The notes: generated from the sequence alone by a model not told the origin. A stretch of 64,000 nt of DNA from Paracyclopina nana (GCA_019096065.1 JAGUCH010000002.1:13838501-13902500), one strand, 5' to 3'. Positions 1-11,891 are shown, counted from the stretch's first letter. Made by a program: numbers and translations.

Positions 1-1932
1 AATGAGCTTTTATGCCAAAACTGATGAATTTACTGTGGTTTGCTTTTTTTTATTTGTGCTGTGTGCGGTATTTAGTAGTGTGCGGTATTTAGTAGTGTGC
101 GTTGCGTTGTGTTTGTGTGCGGTATTTAGTATATACGTTTTTACTCACTTTTGATAGCTTTAAGTAAACCACTTTTCCCACTTCTTATGGTCACATGAGT
201 TTGAAGTGTTTTGATTAATCAGGAGTACGAAAACTTCGGCATTTCATTTAAGGCTGTCGTAAGATTTTAAGGAAACGAGGCATAGATGAACACCCCATAA
301 AAGTGATAGCATTTACCTGATGCGGGAGTTGTGTGGCGCCATCCATTTATCCTGGTAACAAAAGAAAAGAAGGCAGAAAAAGACGGCCTTTTGTGGCGTG
401 TTTTGTGGTCTTGGGAACGACGACGAAGAAGCATTAATTGGCAATAATGTCTTTTCCGAGTGCAATCACGAACAAACGAATCCCTAATGAAAGAGACATC
501 GTTAGCCATGCAACATAACGTCACTGGACGCGAAGGCAATCGATCGATTGGGCTAATTAAATACCGTGCCTTCGGGATAAATCTCCATAGCACTGTAGTA
601 TGAACCACCATTTATGCATTTCGACGCGAAGCGTTCGATCGTGCAGACAATCTCTTATCGTTAGTTTCCGAAAGCAGTTCATTTGTCAGCTTAAAGGTCG
701 AATGCGAAGGGGTCAACCACGCTTTTCCGTCTGATTGATGATGAACTCGCCTGCAAATGTTGTTCACCTCTTGGATCAGCTCAAAGAAGGCGTGGAAGAA
801 ATGCTCGACCCCTTGAAAATGCAGAGTTGGTAAGCATTTTGCTATACTATTCGGTGGCGTTCGAAATATGCCAATAATCGCGCGCGTACGACCACCACCT
901 TGCGCTTGACGGATATCCGAAGAAGCCAATAATATGCGCGCGACTTCGCAAAACAGATTGAAAATCCCCCCAATGTGGAAATACTACACACAATTTTTAG
1001 GCTACTGCGCCAGATGTCAAAATTCAATTTGATTGCGGTATGCTGCTGCAGTGGCATAGTATTGGCGGTGGGTGGAAAAATCCGATTTCTCGAGGCCGCA
1101 CGACGACAAAATGAAATGTGGCTCATTTTGAGCCATGCATTTACTGCAAGAGAAATCATCGATTTCAGTCATCACGCGCAAGCCATCATTGAAAGCATTA
1201 TCCTTAAGGCGTGACGGGAGAAAACAATTATCGACCACTTTTCAAGGCCGCGAGCCTCTTTTTGCTACTTTAACTCTAAAGTGGCCCCAAAATGTATAAA
1301 GGGTTGACATGTGATATTGCGGTTGCCATGCACGCTTGACATTACGCTAGATTTAGGAGAGTAATTAAGCAAAGGCATAATTGTCGCCACGTGGTTGTCA
1401 TGCATCAGGTCTAGAAAAAATCGCGGTCATGACATTTTCCGCGAAAACGTTGTTTACCACCGCTAAACCGCCGGCAGCGCTTGGCATTTCGCGGATTCCA
1501 CGCAATGTAATGTAATAAACATCTCGCGATTTCAATCTATGAAATGATGCTCCTATTTGCAAAGAAATATAAGCACCGGCGAGCCCATGAAGAGCAAGGT
1601 TGCAAGAAGTGGATGTTTGAGTGATTTACGACGTTCATGATAACGAGCGTAATGGCATACTTGATGCACTCAAGGTAAAAAAAGAACCCCGGCCTCCATC
1701 TGATCCCAGTAATAGCATCGATTGGCATATCACCCCTAAGGCTGCGTGGGGTAATTTTCGAGAATTGAGGCAATTTTCCGGCCTCATTATGACCACCTAG
1801 CTCATTATAGCATAAGCCATGCGCAGCAAACCGCGCTGCGCTGTACGCATTTTTGACCGTACGCGTAAAATTGCAAGAAAACGAAACTCGCGCTCAGTTC
1901 TTATGTAGCCACCGTAGAAAAAAGGGACGACA
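1..1932. other. Intergenic, no supported gene
   Basis: No open frame here resembles a known protein and the short open frames on both strands overlap one another without domain content. A short tandem repeat lies at 61-131. Just upstream of the WAP gene a tract ending in TATGTAG (about 1902-1908) could be a splice acceptor, so a 5' non-coding exon of that gene may lie in this region. Nothing else stands out. Confidence 0.5.
61..131. repeat. Short tandem repeat, 17-bp unit
   Basis: The unit GTGTGCGGTATTTAGTA occurs at 61-77 and 78-94 and again at about 115-131 after a degenerate GT-rich spacer. It looks like ordinary microsatellite or minisatellite growth. Confidence 0.8.
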
Positions 1933-3156
1933 ATGAGGATTGTCGGGGGCTTTTCGATCTTGCTGTTTTTGCTCCTGCTCCTCGAGATGGAGGAGGCCAG
2001 ACGACCTCATTATTACGGAAGCAGAAGTGGAAGAAGACCGGCTCTCCTCGCCAAGAGGAAAACTTGGGTGAACTTGCGGATGTTGGAGAGAGGCCGCGGC
2101 CCTCGTCAAAGGCTTCCTCGGTTGCTTCCCGGGAAAAAGGCCGGCGATGATGATTGCGGGAAGTTTAATTACGGGAGAAGATGCGGCTCGCTCAATCATA
2201 GTAGCGGCCGCGGTAGCAACCATCGGCAACTGCTCACGCCCAATTTCGGCCCCTATTTCAACGGCATCGCCGACCGCTTCAATCGGGTGCTGACGCGAGT
2301 GCAGTACGGCGTCGAGGCCCCCGAGTGCCCCAAAGTGCCGACGGAGACGACCTTTTACTGCGAGCCCAACGCGGCCAACGCGTGCTGGTCCGTCGGCGTG
2401 GACGACATCGATTGCCCCGACGGCTCGCTGTGTTGCTTCGACGGGTGCAAAAACGTGTGCTACAACCCGGCCCACGTGGAAAAAGAGGCCGAGGCCTGCC
2501 CTGCCGTCCCCTCGGACTCGGGCCAATATTGCGCGAGCTCGCGGCCCAATTGCCGCCAGGCTGGCACTCCCGACTCGGACTGCCCCAATTCCGGCCCGTG
2601 CTGCTTTGACGGCTGCCATAATCGGTGCTTGAGCGATTTCCCACCACCAGCTCCTCCGAGCTTGCCGCCCATTCATTACGAGAGCAATCAGGAGATAGCA
2701 TCGCCCGTAGCCGCGACTGACCATCCAGGTCCGGCCAATGACATTAGCCCGGGAGGTCATCCCACGTTTCAGGCCATCAATCAACGAGAGCCCGCTTTCA
2801 TCTTGCATATTTACGGGCCGCCGCAAACCTTCGCTCGCGTCGCGAGCGCAAATTATGCCAATCTTCCGCGGCAAGAAGCGGACGAAGGCCATGACGCGAA
2901 TCAAAGCCATCAGAGGTCCATCACCGAGCCACGGCAAGGCTGCCCGGACCCGCAACAATGCGTACAGGCCAGCGACGTTGGCCTTTGTCGGACGACAAGG
3001 TCCCAATGTCGATCGCAATTGCACGACTGCTCGTCCTCATCGGATTGTCGTCGCGATGCTCGCTGCTGCTTCGACGGATGCGCCAACGTTTGCGAACGAG
3101 ACTTCGCGGCCAGCGTGCACAGCTCTCTGCACGATTACTTTTATGGCGGAAAATAA
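1933..3156 (+). CDS. Secreted protein with three WAP-type domains
   Basis: The 407-residue frame opens with a signal peptide (leucine-rich core at residues 8-17). It carries three eight-cysteine WAP (four-disulfide core) domains at roughly 131-176, 188-235 and 345-390. Each has the CC-x3-C-x3-C finish, here as CCFDGCxNxC. WAP domains are typically extracellular protease inhibitors or antimicrobial or matrix proteins; which applies here cannot be told. A basic arginine-rich stretch follows the signal peptide and a proline-rich, low-complexity linker separates domains 2 and 3. The gene is more GC-rich than its surroundings and seems uninterrupted, but a hidden intron in the poorly conserved linker (about 2650-2940) cannot be excluded. 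The stop codon lies inside an AATAAA poly(A) signal at 3152-3157. Confidence 0.75.
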   Translation: MRIVGGFSILLFLLLLLEMEEARRPHYYGSRSGRRPALLAKRKTWVNLRMLERGRGPRQRLPRLLPGKKAGDDDCGKFNYGRRCGSLNHSSGRGSNHRQLLTPNFGPYFNGIADRFNRVLTRVQYGVEAPECPKVPTETTFYCEPNAANACWSVGVDDIDCPDGSLCCFDGCKNVCYNPAHVEKEAEACPAVPSDSGQYCASSRPNCRQAGTPDSDCPNSGPCCFDGCHNRCLSDFPPPAPPSLPPIHYESNQEIASPVAATDHPGPANDISPGGHPTFQAINQREPAFILHIYGPPQTFARVASANYANLPRQEADEGHDANQSHQRSITEPRQGCPDPQQCVQASDVGLCRTTRSQCRSQLHDCSSSSDCRRDARCCFDGCANVCERDFAASVHSSLHDYFYGGK

Positions 3157-4292
3157 AGACGCATATTTCATCTTTTTAGCCTCGACGAGTGGACGGGTCA
3201 ATGACAAAGTGGATTTGGGGGATATTTTGCGCCGACATGTCTCGGCATGTCCCGCTGCATGGAGGGACTAACGAGAAGGGAGCTTATGTTCGAGAAAAAG
3301 GGAAATCATTTCGGGCTTTCTCCTCCGCGTGCAGCTGCACGTTATAGTGATTTTTCGTCACTCCGCATTAGCTTTTTCTCGAGATTGATGTAAATGTCGC
3401 TAGAAAAGGACAATTTGTCTCCAAAGCATCCGAAGGCCGCGCGCATAATGCCCACCAAATCCGTTAAAAGGCCATGCTTGAGAGCGGATTTTGGCACCTG
3501 GCTCAATGCGGTTCCGGTCACTTTGTGGCTCGACCTCGAGAGGTCCTCGAGGCTGCCGCGGAGGTTATGATGGCAATTGTAACCGATCACGATCATCTGC
3601 TTTTGGCAGACGCGGACAACATGAGCTGCAGACAAAGCTTTTTTCCCCTCCCCATATACTGTATATCCCATATCAATGCCACGCGCACGTAGGTGAAATG
3701 ATGGTCCTTCATTAATTTCCTTAATTTCCGTCCACGTGGTCCATTAGAAAGTATGCGAAATGGGAGGGGCATTCGGCGGAGTCGGGCGGAAAAATGTTCA
3801 ATTGGCGGAAAACATACTTTGCTCGCGGACCCTTTTCTGCTTATGCTACGTATAGAACGCATGATCCAATATGTAATTGAATGGGAAAAACATTATTGTG
3901 GCGTATTGATGGCATCAGCGAAGAAAAGAGCAAGCAAGCACGACAATGGCTTGCGGTCGTCGGAAGTCACAATGACGATGATACAAAAGCCGATAAATCA
4001 GCGCCATGATCATGCTGTATACGCTGCTCGATCGTGTGGTGTTTTTCTGGCTTTCACATAAATTTGTGTGAGCGCGCACACTCACGAGCTTATCTAAATG
4101 GCTCGGAAAACTCAAGAGAGTAGTCTCTTTAAAAGATGCTGCTCTCGAGCCGCACGCATAAATTTTAACACCGCACTAAAACAGTCTTTGAACCATTTTT
4201 ACAGCCGCCACTTCAGCAGCTAGAGTGGCGCGATTAAAAAGCAAGTCCCTCGGGAGATGGAGCATATGTTTAGTATACTTAAAAGGATCGTA
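3157..4292. other. Intergenic, no supported gene
   Basis: About 1.1 kb between the 3' ends of the WAP gene and CHAC2. Small open frames on both strands have no recognisable domain or plausible splice structure. I see no repeat or RNA gene. Confidence 0.5.
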
Positions 4293-4856
4293 TTATGCTT
4301 TAATGCCACTTAACTCCATTTTCTTCACAATCGCCACCAAGTCGAAAATGTGCTCGTCGTTGGGATCGATCGACTTGAGCGCTTCGGCCAGGTTGTACAA
4401 GTAATCAATGTTCTTGCCGCTAGGACCCACCGAGGTCGCGATGGTGGACGCAATCTCCTCCAAATTCGCGGGGCCAGCATACTGGGAATGGCTTTCGTTG
4501 CCTATATACACTGTGACATCCACGCCCTCGAGGGGCATTCCCGGATGTTCCTCTTTGGGGAAAAACCTCATTATACGCTGATCATAGCCGCCCTTCTCAC
4601 GATGGTCCAAATGGGCTCGCACTTGATTTGCCCACGTGCTCTCGTCGATCTCGTATGCCACGCCCCACACTTGATCCTCTGCGTTGTCACTCTTCAGCAA
4701 ATTTACAACCCTGCCAGGGGACTCTGGAACACCACGGTGGTCCATGCTCCACCACCAGAAACGTCGCTTCACGCCTTTCACATATCCTACAACTTTTCGC
4801 GTGTAAGGAAAGTCGACCTTCCAAATGAGAGAACCGTAGCCAAACACCCACACCAT
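4293..4856 (-). CDS. CHAC2: Glutathione-specific gamma-glutamylcyclotransferase (ChaC2)
   Basis: The single-exon, 187-residue protein covers the whole ChaC family fold and is close in length to animal CHAC2 (about 184). The N-terminus carries the glycine-rich substrate loop FGYGSLIW, followed by DHRGVPESPGRVV and the REKGGY segment whose glutamate is the expected catalytic acid. The enzyme breaks cytosolic glutathione into 5-oxoproline and Cys-Gly. It sits 82 bp downstream of RMC1 on the same strand, and the spacer ends in a splice-acceptor-like tract (TTTTATAG) seven bases before the ATG, suggesting it is the second gene of a trans-spliced pair. ATTAAA within the last codons may be its poly(A) signal. 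Confidence 0.93.
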   Translation of the reverse strand: MVWVFGYGSLIWKVDFPYTRKVVGYVKGVKRRFWWWSMDHRGVPESPGRVVNLLKSDNAEDQVWGVAYEIDESTWANQVRAHLDHREKGGYDQRIMRFFPKEEHPGMPLEGVDVTVYIGNESHSQYAGPANLEEIASTIATSVGPSGKNIDYLYNLAEALKSIDPNDEHIFDLVAIVKKMELSGIKA

Positions 4857-4938
4857 GATGCCCTATAAAATGGAAATATGGTAAAAATCTGAAAAAAAAC
4901 TACCTCTACTATTGCTGAATAAATTTCAGACAGTTTTT
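4857..4938 (-). promoter_or_regulatory. Candidate RMC1-CHAC2 intercistronic trans-splice region
   Basis: Read on the minus strand, the 82 bp begin at a poly(A) hexamer overlapping the RMC1 stop. They contain two pyrimidine-AG tracts (GTTTTTTTTCAG, and CATTTTATAG just before the CHAC2 start) and show no room for an independent promoter. This is the layout expected of a polycistronic, spliced-leader-processed transcript. A short 5' UTR intron is an alternative. Confidence 0.5.
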
Positions 4939-7120
4939 TTATTCTAATTCATCACAGCAGGGTTGGCCAGCAGCATGCAATTCATCATAATCATGAGCGT
5001 CTTTGGCTGACAACAATTGGTGATCCTGCAGCCACTTCCTCGTGTGGGCAAAAATCTCTTTGTCCCCAGTGTCTCTAGCTGCTTGCAAGAATTTCCTGGC
5101 TGGTATCTGACGTTCCAGCCCATGCGAATTTGCATACAAAAGAGCCGAGATCACTTTGCCCTTGGAGAGAAGAATTTCTGTGATCTCCTCCCCGGACGTT
5201 TTCAGCCTGCAAAAAAGGGGCAGTTGTTGTAGTACATGACAGCGCTCCAGCTTTGCATTATGAATTTTTACCTAGATAGCATGTCCATGGCAAGTTGAAA
5301 GGCTGCAGGATAAGCGGCCTCCAAGGAGAGCAATAAGCAGGCTGAAATGCAAAAAGGAATATTCAAAGTTATATGCTATAAGAGCTGATGAAATTTTTAC
5401 CTTTTGGCTTGGAATCAGCAATGATGTGATACTGCAAGAGCTGGTGAAGCTGATACCACTGGCCAGAGCGCACCAAAAGGTTGATGAGTAATTCATGGAG
5501 AAAATGCTGGGCCGGAATTTGCCTCTCTTCGAGGCTTCTTAAGTATTCAGTGACCACTGCGATGACTCTTTTGATGGTCATGCTCTGCTCCAACGTTGCC
5601 ATCTCCAGCATTGGCGACAGGATGTTTGTGTAGATGTCAGCCTGATCAAGCACCACTTTTGATGGGGGCTGGCAAGCTGCGGCTAAGTTGGACGCTGACT
5701 CTCTTTGCATTGCTGGGGAAAATGCAGACGCTGGCAAGGCCACGCTGGGTGCCAATTGCTGGTCGATGAAGAGCCTGTACTCGCGGTTGATTCGATCAAA
5801 GCTGTTCCCAATGGCGCTCAAGTCTGTTGTGTGGTGACGACACCAGTCCAGCAAAGTGTCCAACAGCACATTTTTGGCTCCACTCCTTTGCAGCAAGAAG
5901 CTTATCAACCTTGGCAGCTCATAAGGACTGAGAGCATCTTCCACCTATAAAAGATGGAAAGTCACGCGTGAAGGCTATTTTCTTATCGTATGTCCAGGTT
6001 ACCTTTATGGGTGAGCACGTGAGCTTCAAACGCCACATGGTCCCTGCATTTGCGTCAATCACAATGTCTGGGCCAAAAATGACCCAATGAGCCGGATACT
6101 CCTCGCTGGCAACAGGAATTTTGGCAACTGGGCCAATGGGAATGTGATGGGAAGCAGATCCGTCGAATTCACCAGACAGGCCAATATCGAAAAAGGTCGT
6201 TTCGCCAGCCTTTCTATTATGCACGACGAGGACGTCATCTATTGAGTGCATTGCCAACCCATAAATTCCATTAAAGTTGGTGCGCAAAACGTGACTTTTA
6301 GCAACACTGCCAGACTCTTTGTTGACTGCGTACAAGTGAATTTCTGAATTATTGAATTGGCTCGTTTCACTTGCGCTCGGATGAATGATGACAGCCACGT
6401 AATATTGGTCTTTGTACAGCCTTAAAATGTGAATGTCCTTTTCCTTCACTTCCACCTTGGACTGAAGGACATCCACCTCAATTTTGGGCAGCTTGTAAGC
6501 ACTGCCATTCTTGAAGTGATACACGAATAATGAAGACGTCAACTTGGACGCTGACAACACCAAAATGGATGAGATGGGGCAGAAAACAAACCAGGAGATG
6601 AGTTGATTGGTGTTGCGCACGCTTTTGACAGCTCTCTTTTCATGAAGCACAGAGTAGATTTCTATGCCATGAGTGGTCAGGTAGAATATTTCAGCTGGCG
6701 AGTTCCAATAAAAGCCTAAAATAGTGGATACTTTGTTCTTGCATTGCTGATCATAAGAATTCGTGTCAAGGACTCCATTGGCGCCTAGTTGAACTACATT
6801 GAAGAACTCCACGACTGATTTTGTCCTCTGCACAGAGAGAACTTTTTGGTCTGGTGACAGCTTTATTGACACGATTTGTCCTTTGTCTTCAAGTCGAAAC
6901 GTGGAGCAAAGCTGGTCAATAAAGCCTTTGACAATAACACCAGTTGCACCGCCAGAGCGAACAGAAAATATCTGAAAAGGAAAGATCAGTTCAGGAAAAT
7001 TGGAAATGGCGTGAATGATTATGGAAGTACTTGGTAGCTTTTATCATCGAAAAATATGCTAGTTACTCCACCCAGAGGCTCAAAGGAGACAGCGTCCTCC
7101 AAGCTGCATGAAATAGACAT
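4939..7120 (-). CDS. RMC1: RMC1 (Mic1/C18orf8), Mon1-Ccz1 regulator
   Basis: Exons on the minus strand at 7120-7031, 6971-6003, 5944-5401, 5341-5272 and 5206-4939 join in frame to 646 residues, about the length of animal RMC1. The N-terminal beta-propeller matches the family (VRSGGATGVIVKG, ILGFYW, RGEFDGS-like segments) and the C-terminal helical Mic1 domain matches at LDQADIYTNILSP, the HELLINLLVRSGQWYQLHQ region and IPARKFLQAARDTGD. RMC1 partners the Mon1-Ccz1 GEF that activates Rab7 on late endosomes and lysosomes. Introns are 58-65 bp. The stop codon lies inside an AATAAA hexamer, and CHAC2 follows after 82 bp. It is divergent from SET. Confidence 0.93.
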
Positions 7121-7675
7121 TGTGAGGGTGTTTCCCCTGCGAAGGGAGTTTCATCTGTCAAATTAATCAGTGTTTTGGTAAAAGTGTAAGAAGACCTTTC
7201 AAGTCGACGATGACAGATCAAATTTTTCTCTTGAGAATTTTATGTGAACCAATTTTCTACATAAAAATGATATTTTTGAAACTTGTTATAGTAATGGCTT
7301 CGTTTAAGGAGTAATTAAGTACATAATGGATTGCATAAGTTGAGAAGAAATTCAATTCTTACGATGAATGAGCCCGACAATGCTTTACCATAACGCCTTA
7401 AAAAGTTGCCGTCAGTTTAGCGGAAAAGTAAACAAGGCGCGTGATTGGCTGATCTCTCAGTTCCCAATCATAACATGGCGTCGCTTGGCTCACCACGACT
7501 GTTTTGAATCGTTATCAACATAATAACCAATACTTTCGCTTTTGTCCGATTATCGATCGGAAGTAACGACATCATCTGCGGAGGATCAGTGATCACCACA
7601 ATAGTCAGTTAGCCCACGCGAGCCTAACTTTTTTTGCGAAGAAAACTGGAAAAGCCGGCCGGCGTTCACCATTCC
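7121..7675. promoter_or_regulatory. Bidirectional promoter region, RMC1 / SET
   Basis: The 555 bp separate two divergent start codons and should hold both promoters and 5' UTRs. The stretch is AT-rich near RMC1 and more GC-rich near SET. No TATA box or other motif could be assigned with confidence. Confidence 0.5.
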
Positions 7676-8739
7676 ATGACAATGTCGGAAACTAACGGAG
7701 CCACGGCCGCAGTGGCCGAGAAAAAATCTGAATCTGATGCTGCTCCCGCATCAAAGAAGCCTCGAGTGGACGAGTCCGTGGAGGAGCGCGATTTTGACGA
7801 GGAGACCCAAAAGGCTCTCGAGGAAATTGACGCGAACCAGAACGAAATTGACGCATTAAACGAACGTAAGTTTTCTTTTGGTTTCTCTGGCTCAAAGCAT
7901 TGCTGATCATCCACCCTTTTATTTGCAGAGGCCAGCGAGGAGATCTTAAAAGTCGAACAAAAGTACAACAAGTTGCGCAGGCCGTTCTACGACCGACGGA
8001 ATGAAATCATCAAGCGAATCCCCAAATTCTGGTTGACAGCTTTCATCAATCACCCCCAGATCACGGCGATCATCGAGGAGGACGAGGAGGATTGTTTGCA
8101 ATATCTCAACAAGCTCGAGGTTGAGGAGTTTGAGGACATCAAGTCGGGCTACCGCGTAAAACTGTTTTTTGACAAGAACCCCTACTTTGACAATGACTGC
8201 CTGACCAAGGAGTTCCATCTGGGGTCATCCGGGGATCCAGCTTCGCAATCTACGCCCATCCAATGGAAGGAAGGCATGGACTTGGCCGCCAAATTCGCAC
8301 AAAGAGCTGCCGCGGCCCAGGAGAATGCCAAGGGGCGCAAAAGGGCCCTTCAGCAACAAAGGACCTTTTTCACGTGGTTCTGCGACAACGGAGATCCTTC
8401 TGATGACGAGATTGCCGAAGTCATCAAGGACGACATGTGGTAACTATCAATGCTTAGCCAATTTTAGCGTCCTTTATAATTTGAAATCATTCGCGCAGGC
8501 CAAATCCTCTCCAGTATTTCTTGGTGCCAGACATTGAAGTTGAAAATGGCGAAGACGAGGACGAGGATGACCTCGATGGCGATGAAGAGGCTGACGAAAA
8601 TGTAAGCTTGCTTAAAAAATATTTTTCTTTTTCTCATTACTTTTAATTGCAGGTTGTCGTTCTTGAGGAGGAGGAAGAGCTCGAAGAGGAGGAGGACGAA
8701 GCGGCTGAAGAAGGAGGCGATGACGAGGGTGCTGAGTAA
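7676..8739 (+). CDS. SET: SET / TAF-I / I2PP2A nucleosome assembly protein
   Basis: Exons 7676-7865, 7929-8439, 8499-8601 and 8653-8739 join in frame to a protein with the full SET layout. It has an acidic N-terminus with a KKPR stretch, a dimerisation helix (EEIDANQNEIDALNEQASEE), the NAP earmuff domain (VNHPQ-like, EFEDIKSGYRV, FFDKNPYFDN, TFFTWF) and a long glutamate/aspartate tail. SET is a histone chaperone, an inhibitor of histone acetylation and of PP2A, mostly nuclear. The ATG at 7676 is followed two codons later by another at 7682; either could be used. It ends only 93 bp from the 3' end of LHPP, which runs the other way. Confidence 0.95.
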
Positions 8740-8832
8740 AAAAGGGTCTTCCTCACTTAAGATTGCCAATGTGTAAACTTATCCGTAAAAATGTAGCATT
8801 TGCGCGACGACAGGATTTTAACAAATCAGGCA

Positions 8833-9687
8833 TCACTCATGAATCACCATGTTCACAATCTCAAGTAAATTGTCTACAATCTTGTCAGGCTTCACTTTTG
8901 GGTGTGTTTCATTGCTCGGGGTGTACTTTCCTGTGCGAACCAAAACCCCTTGCATCCCACAAGCTTGAGCACCTCCCACATCGGACACGATGTCATCCCC
9001 TACCATTAAGGCCTCTTCGGCCTTGATTCCAATGTCGTTGAGTGCCGACTCGAAAAACTCCCGCGATGGCTTTCCAACCACAATGGCAGGCTTGTCAGTG
9101 GCGAACTCGAGGAGGGCGGCATATGGACCCACATCTAAGGTGAGATCTCCATCCTCTCTGTAATATTTTCCTTTCCCCAACGCGTAGAATGGACATCCAG
9201 TTTTCATGATGGTCTGAAACGCCTTATTCACATTTTTGTAAGAGAAGTCATCCACAGCATCTCCTATGACAACGCAATTGTAGTCATCTCTCAGCGTTGT
9301 CATTCCTCCAGTCAAATCTGGCATACAATTTGGATGCACTAGATATAAAGGCTTCAAGTCATGAGACTTTATGATTGATGCCATTGCAAGCGCAGGAGGA
9401 AACCTGTATTTTAGAGTTATTACTCTATACCGTTTAGTGCAGAATGAAAGCTCTTACACATTCTCAATAGGCATGCAGTAACCATTGCCATGCAGCATAT
9501 CCACAAGATTTTGCCTACTCCTTTGAGTCTCGTTGGTCACGAATCTGGCTGGAATATTGGCTCTTTTTAGAGCTTCCACAGCTTCCACTGACCCAGGAAT
9601 TGCTTTGGGTCCATCAGTACTGCTTTCCACTAGCACACCAGTAATGTCAAGCAAGACTCCCTTGATTTTTCTGCCATTCAACGACAT
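8833..9687 (-). CDS. LHPP: LHPP-type HAD phosphatase
   Basis: Two exons (9687-9458 and 9403-8833) join in frame to 266 residues, the usual LHPP length (about 270). HAD motifs are present: GVLLDITGVL (motif I; the nucleophile aspartate is retained, the second is replaced by threonine-glycine as in LHPP), RFVTNET (motif II), GKPS with the lysine (motif III) and MVGDDIVSDVGGA (motif IV). LHPP acts on phospholysine, phosphohistidine and pyrophosphate in the cytosol. HDHD2 is the nearest alternative, but TNETQRSR and the ending RTGKYTPSNE fit LHPP better. It lies 181 bp downstream of the Limpet-like gene on the same strand, so co-transcription is possible but not shown. Confidence 0.85.
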
Positions 9688-9868
9688 GTTTACAAAAGCT
9701 GATTTGCCAGCTTGCTGGCTTTTTTGATTCAGGTCTCACGAAACCTCCTTATATTGCTACACACAAAAGCATAACGCATGGAGTGTTTGTTCGTAATAAT
9801 CTCTTTATAATCAGGTTCATATACGTAGATATACGAATAATATTTGGTTAATACACAGTAACGCACAT

Positions 9869-11891
9869 TTATGATGTCGTGGTGGATGATGACGAGGACG
9901 CAGTTGCCATGAGCTTATTTTTTGCACATTCTGGACATATGATGTCCTCTCCATCCGTGATGAAGCCTTTGCCAGCCATCGAAACTTGGCAGCTGGCACA
10001 CATGAAACAATGAGAATGCCAATGCCTTCCCTCAAAAGAGATGAAACGAGTGCCACCTGCACCAGTTATCGGCTTGCTGCACGCAGTACACCTTTTAGCA
10101 AAAAGCTCTCCAAAGCAGTTAGCACAGTAGGGCTTATCCATTTTCGATGCAAACTTTTGCCCTGCCAACATCGTCTGGCAATTTGTGCACACAAAACACT
10201 CCCTATGCCAAGCCTATTCATAACATCAATTTTAGAAGTAACTGTTTCATTTTTATATCAAGTAATCAAAATACCTCGTTTTTGAAAGTCACTCCTCCGG
10301 ATGTCATGATCTTTTTGCACTTTGTGCACTTGGTGGCAAACTTCTCCTCAAAGCATCCAACACAATAGACATCAGTTTCATTAGGAATTATGAAGGGCTT
10401 TGAGCCCACCTGTATTTTGCAAACAACGCACTGGAAGCACTTGTCATGCCACTTCCTTGTCTTGTACTCCATTTTCTTCATTCCTTTGCATAAAAAGCGA
10501 GCATGGAAAAAGTGTATAATAATAGTAAAATCATTGATCTCACCGGGTCTGAAGGTGTCTCCACATGCGTCACACCGCGTGGCAAACTCTGCATCGTAGC
10601 ATCCAGCGCAGAAAATGAGGGAATTTTTGGCCGCAAACGGCTTCTCGACAAGGCTGATTTTGCATTTTCGACACTTGAAGCACTCCTCGTGCCAGTGGAG
10701 GTCTTTGTAGGACATGTCCTTGGAGTCGAGGCCGATTCTTCGTTCGCATACGCGGCAATTATGCGTGAAGTTTTGCTCGTAGCAGGGAATGCAACACGGG
10801 TGTTCATCAGTGAGGACATAGCGATTTCCAGTCAGACTTTCGTTGCACGAAACACACACGAAATGCTCAGCATGGAAGTCCTTTCCAAGAGCCTTTAACC
10901 GGAATTTTTTAATTATCTGGCAGTCATAATATATTGAACATCAATTTTACCTTGGTATACTGTCCGGCAAAAATGAGCTCGTCGCAAGCTCCGCATCTCG
11001 GTTTGAGGTTTTCGGCATAATGTCTCTCGCAATAGAGCTTTTCATCATGCACACAATAGGTGAGGTCCACGAGGAGCTCGTCACAAGTGGAGCACGTGAA
11101 GCATCCAGGGTGCCAAAAGTCCCTCAGTGCAAATCTGGGCGCCACCACTGCCAAATCGCCACCTGTCATGGCTGCTTTGCACTTGTGACAGCTGGCAGAG
11201 CTGTCATTGTTCTGATTAGTATCGAGATCTTTGGGAATGACCACAGCATGGCCCACATCCAGAGCTATGTCATTCCTAGCACAAATGAAGTCTTGGAACG
11301 AGCTCTGGTCTCTTTGGCTGATGTGCTGGCACTGTTTGAGTGACAGGTCTTGCTTTGGCAATTGGTGAAGCAACTGGGCCTCCCTGTAGGCCTCTCCACT
11401 CCCTCCCAGTTTGGGCACCTTATTATCGGGCAGGCATTTCATCCACTCCTCTATCCTCGATGATGGAATGCCCTAAGTAAATGCATGCATGTCCTCTAAT
11501 CTCGCATTCCGGATATAGCATATAGTATATGCCAAATAAAGATAATTACCATGGGAATCCAAGTGTAGCCCTCGCTCTCTGCCAATGCCTTGCTCCTGCA
11601 GTTGATGGCATTGTTGTTGGTCTTCTTGTCCAGGTGATGATTGATGACAATGAGAGGATCAAAGCCGACCCTGTCAACGCCACAACAGGTGGATCCCACC
11701 ACCATGTCATGCGAGGACCTTGGGCATCGACACTTGGTGCACGTGTTCCTCCACTCGTGAGCAGCCAGGTATCCTGGGCAATCTTGGCAGCGGTTGCAGC
11801 CTCTCATGATGATGATAATACTGTGAAGCTTGGGAATTCCTTCTAAACGACATAGTGATAAGGGACATTCCTTCTCCTGGATTTCAGGCAT
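9869..11891 (-). CDS. Lmpt: Limpet / LIM-9-type protein: PET domain plus six LIM domains
   Basis: Exons at 11891-11550, 11472-10951, 10892-10544, 10483-10275 and 10213-9869 join in frame to 588 residues. A testin-like cysteine motif (CNRCQDCPGYLAAHEWRNTC) is followed by a PET domain (YTWIPMGIPSSRIEEWMKCLP onward), a linker and six complete LIM domains. The last four resemble FHL proteins, including the ending CPECAKNKL. This is the layout of Drosophila Limpet and C. elegans LIM-9, scaffolds of muscle dense bodies and M-lines. The start at 11891 is the first ATG of the open frame; an ATG 84 bases downstream (MRGCNRC) would also leave all domains intact, and upstream exons may exist. Shorter FHL-like isoforms starting inside the gene are known in relatives. 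Confidence 0.88.

Noticed and set aside
267-1238. Several overlapping short open frames near the window start
   Set aside because: They overlap on both strands, show no domain and lack support from neighbouring exons.
1894-3024. 376-codon minus-strand open frame opposite the WAP gene
   Set aside because: Low-complexity Ala/Arg/Val composition with no domain; the plus strand has a signal peptide and three complete WAP domains.
4350-4868. 172-codon plus-strand frame opposite CHAC2
   Set aside because: It is a shadow of the clear CHAC2 coding strand.
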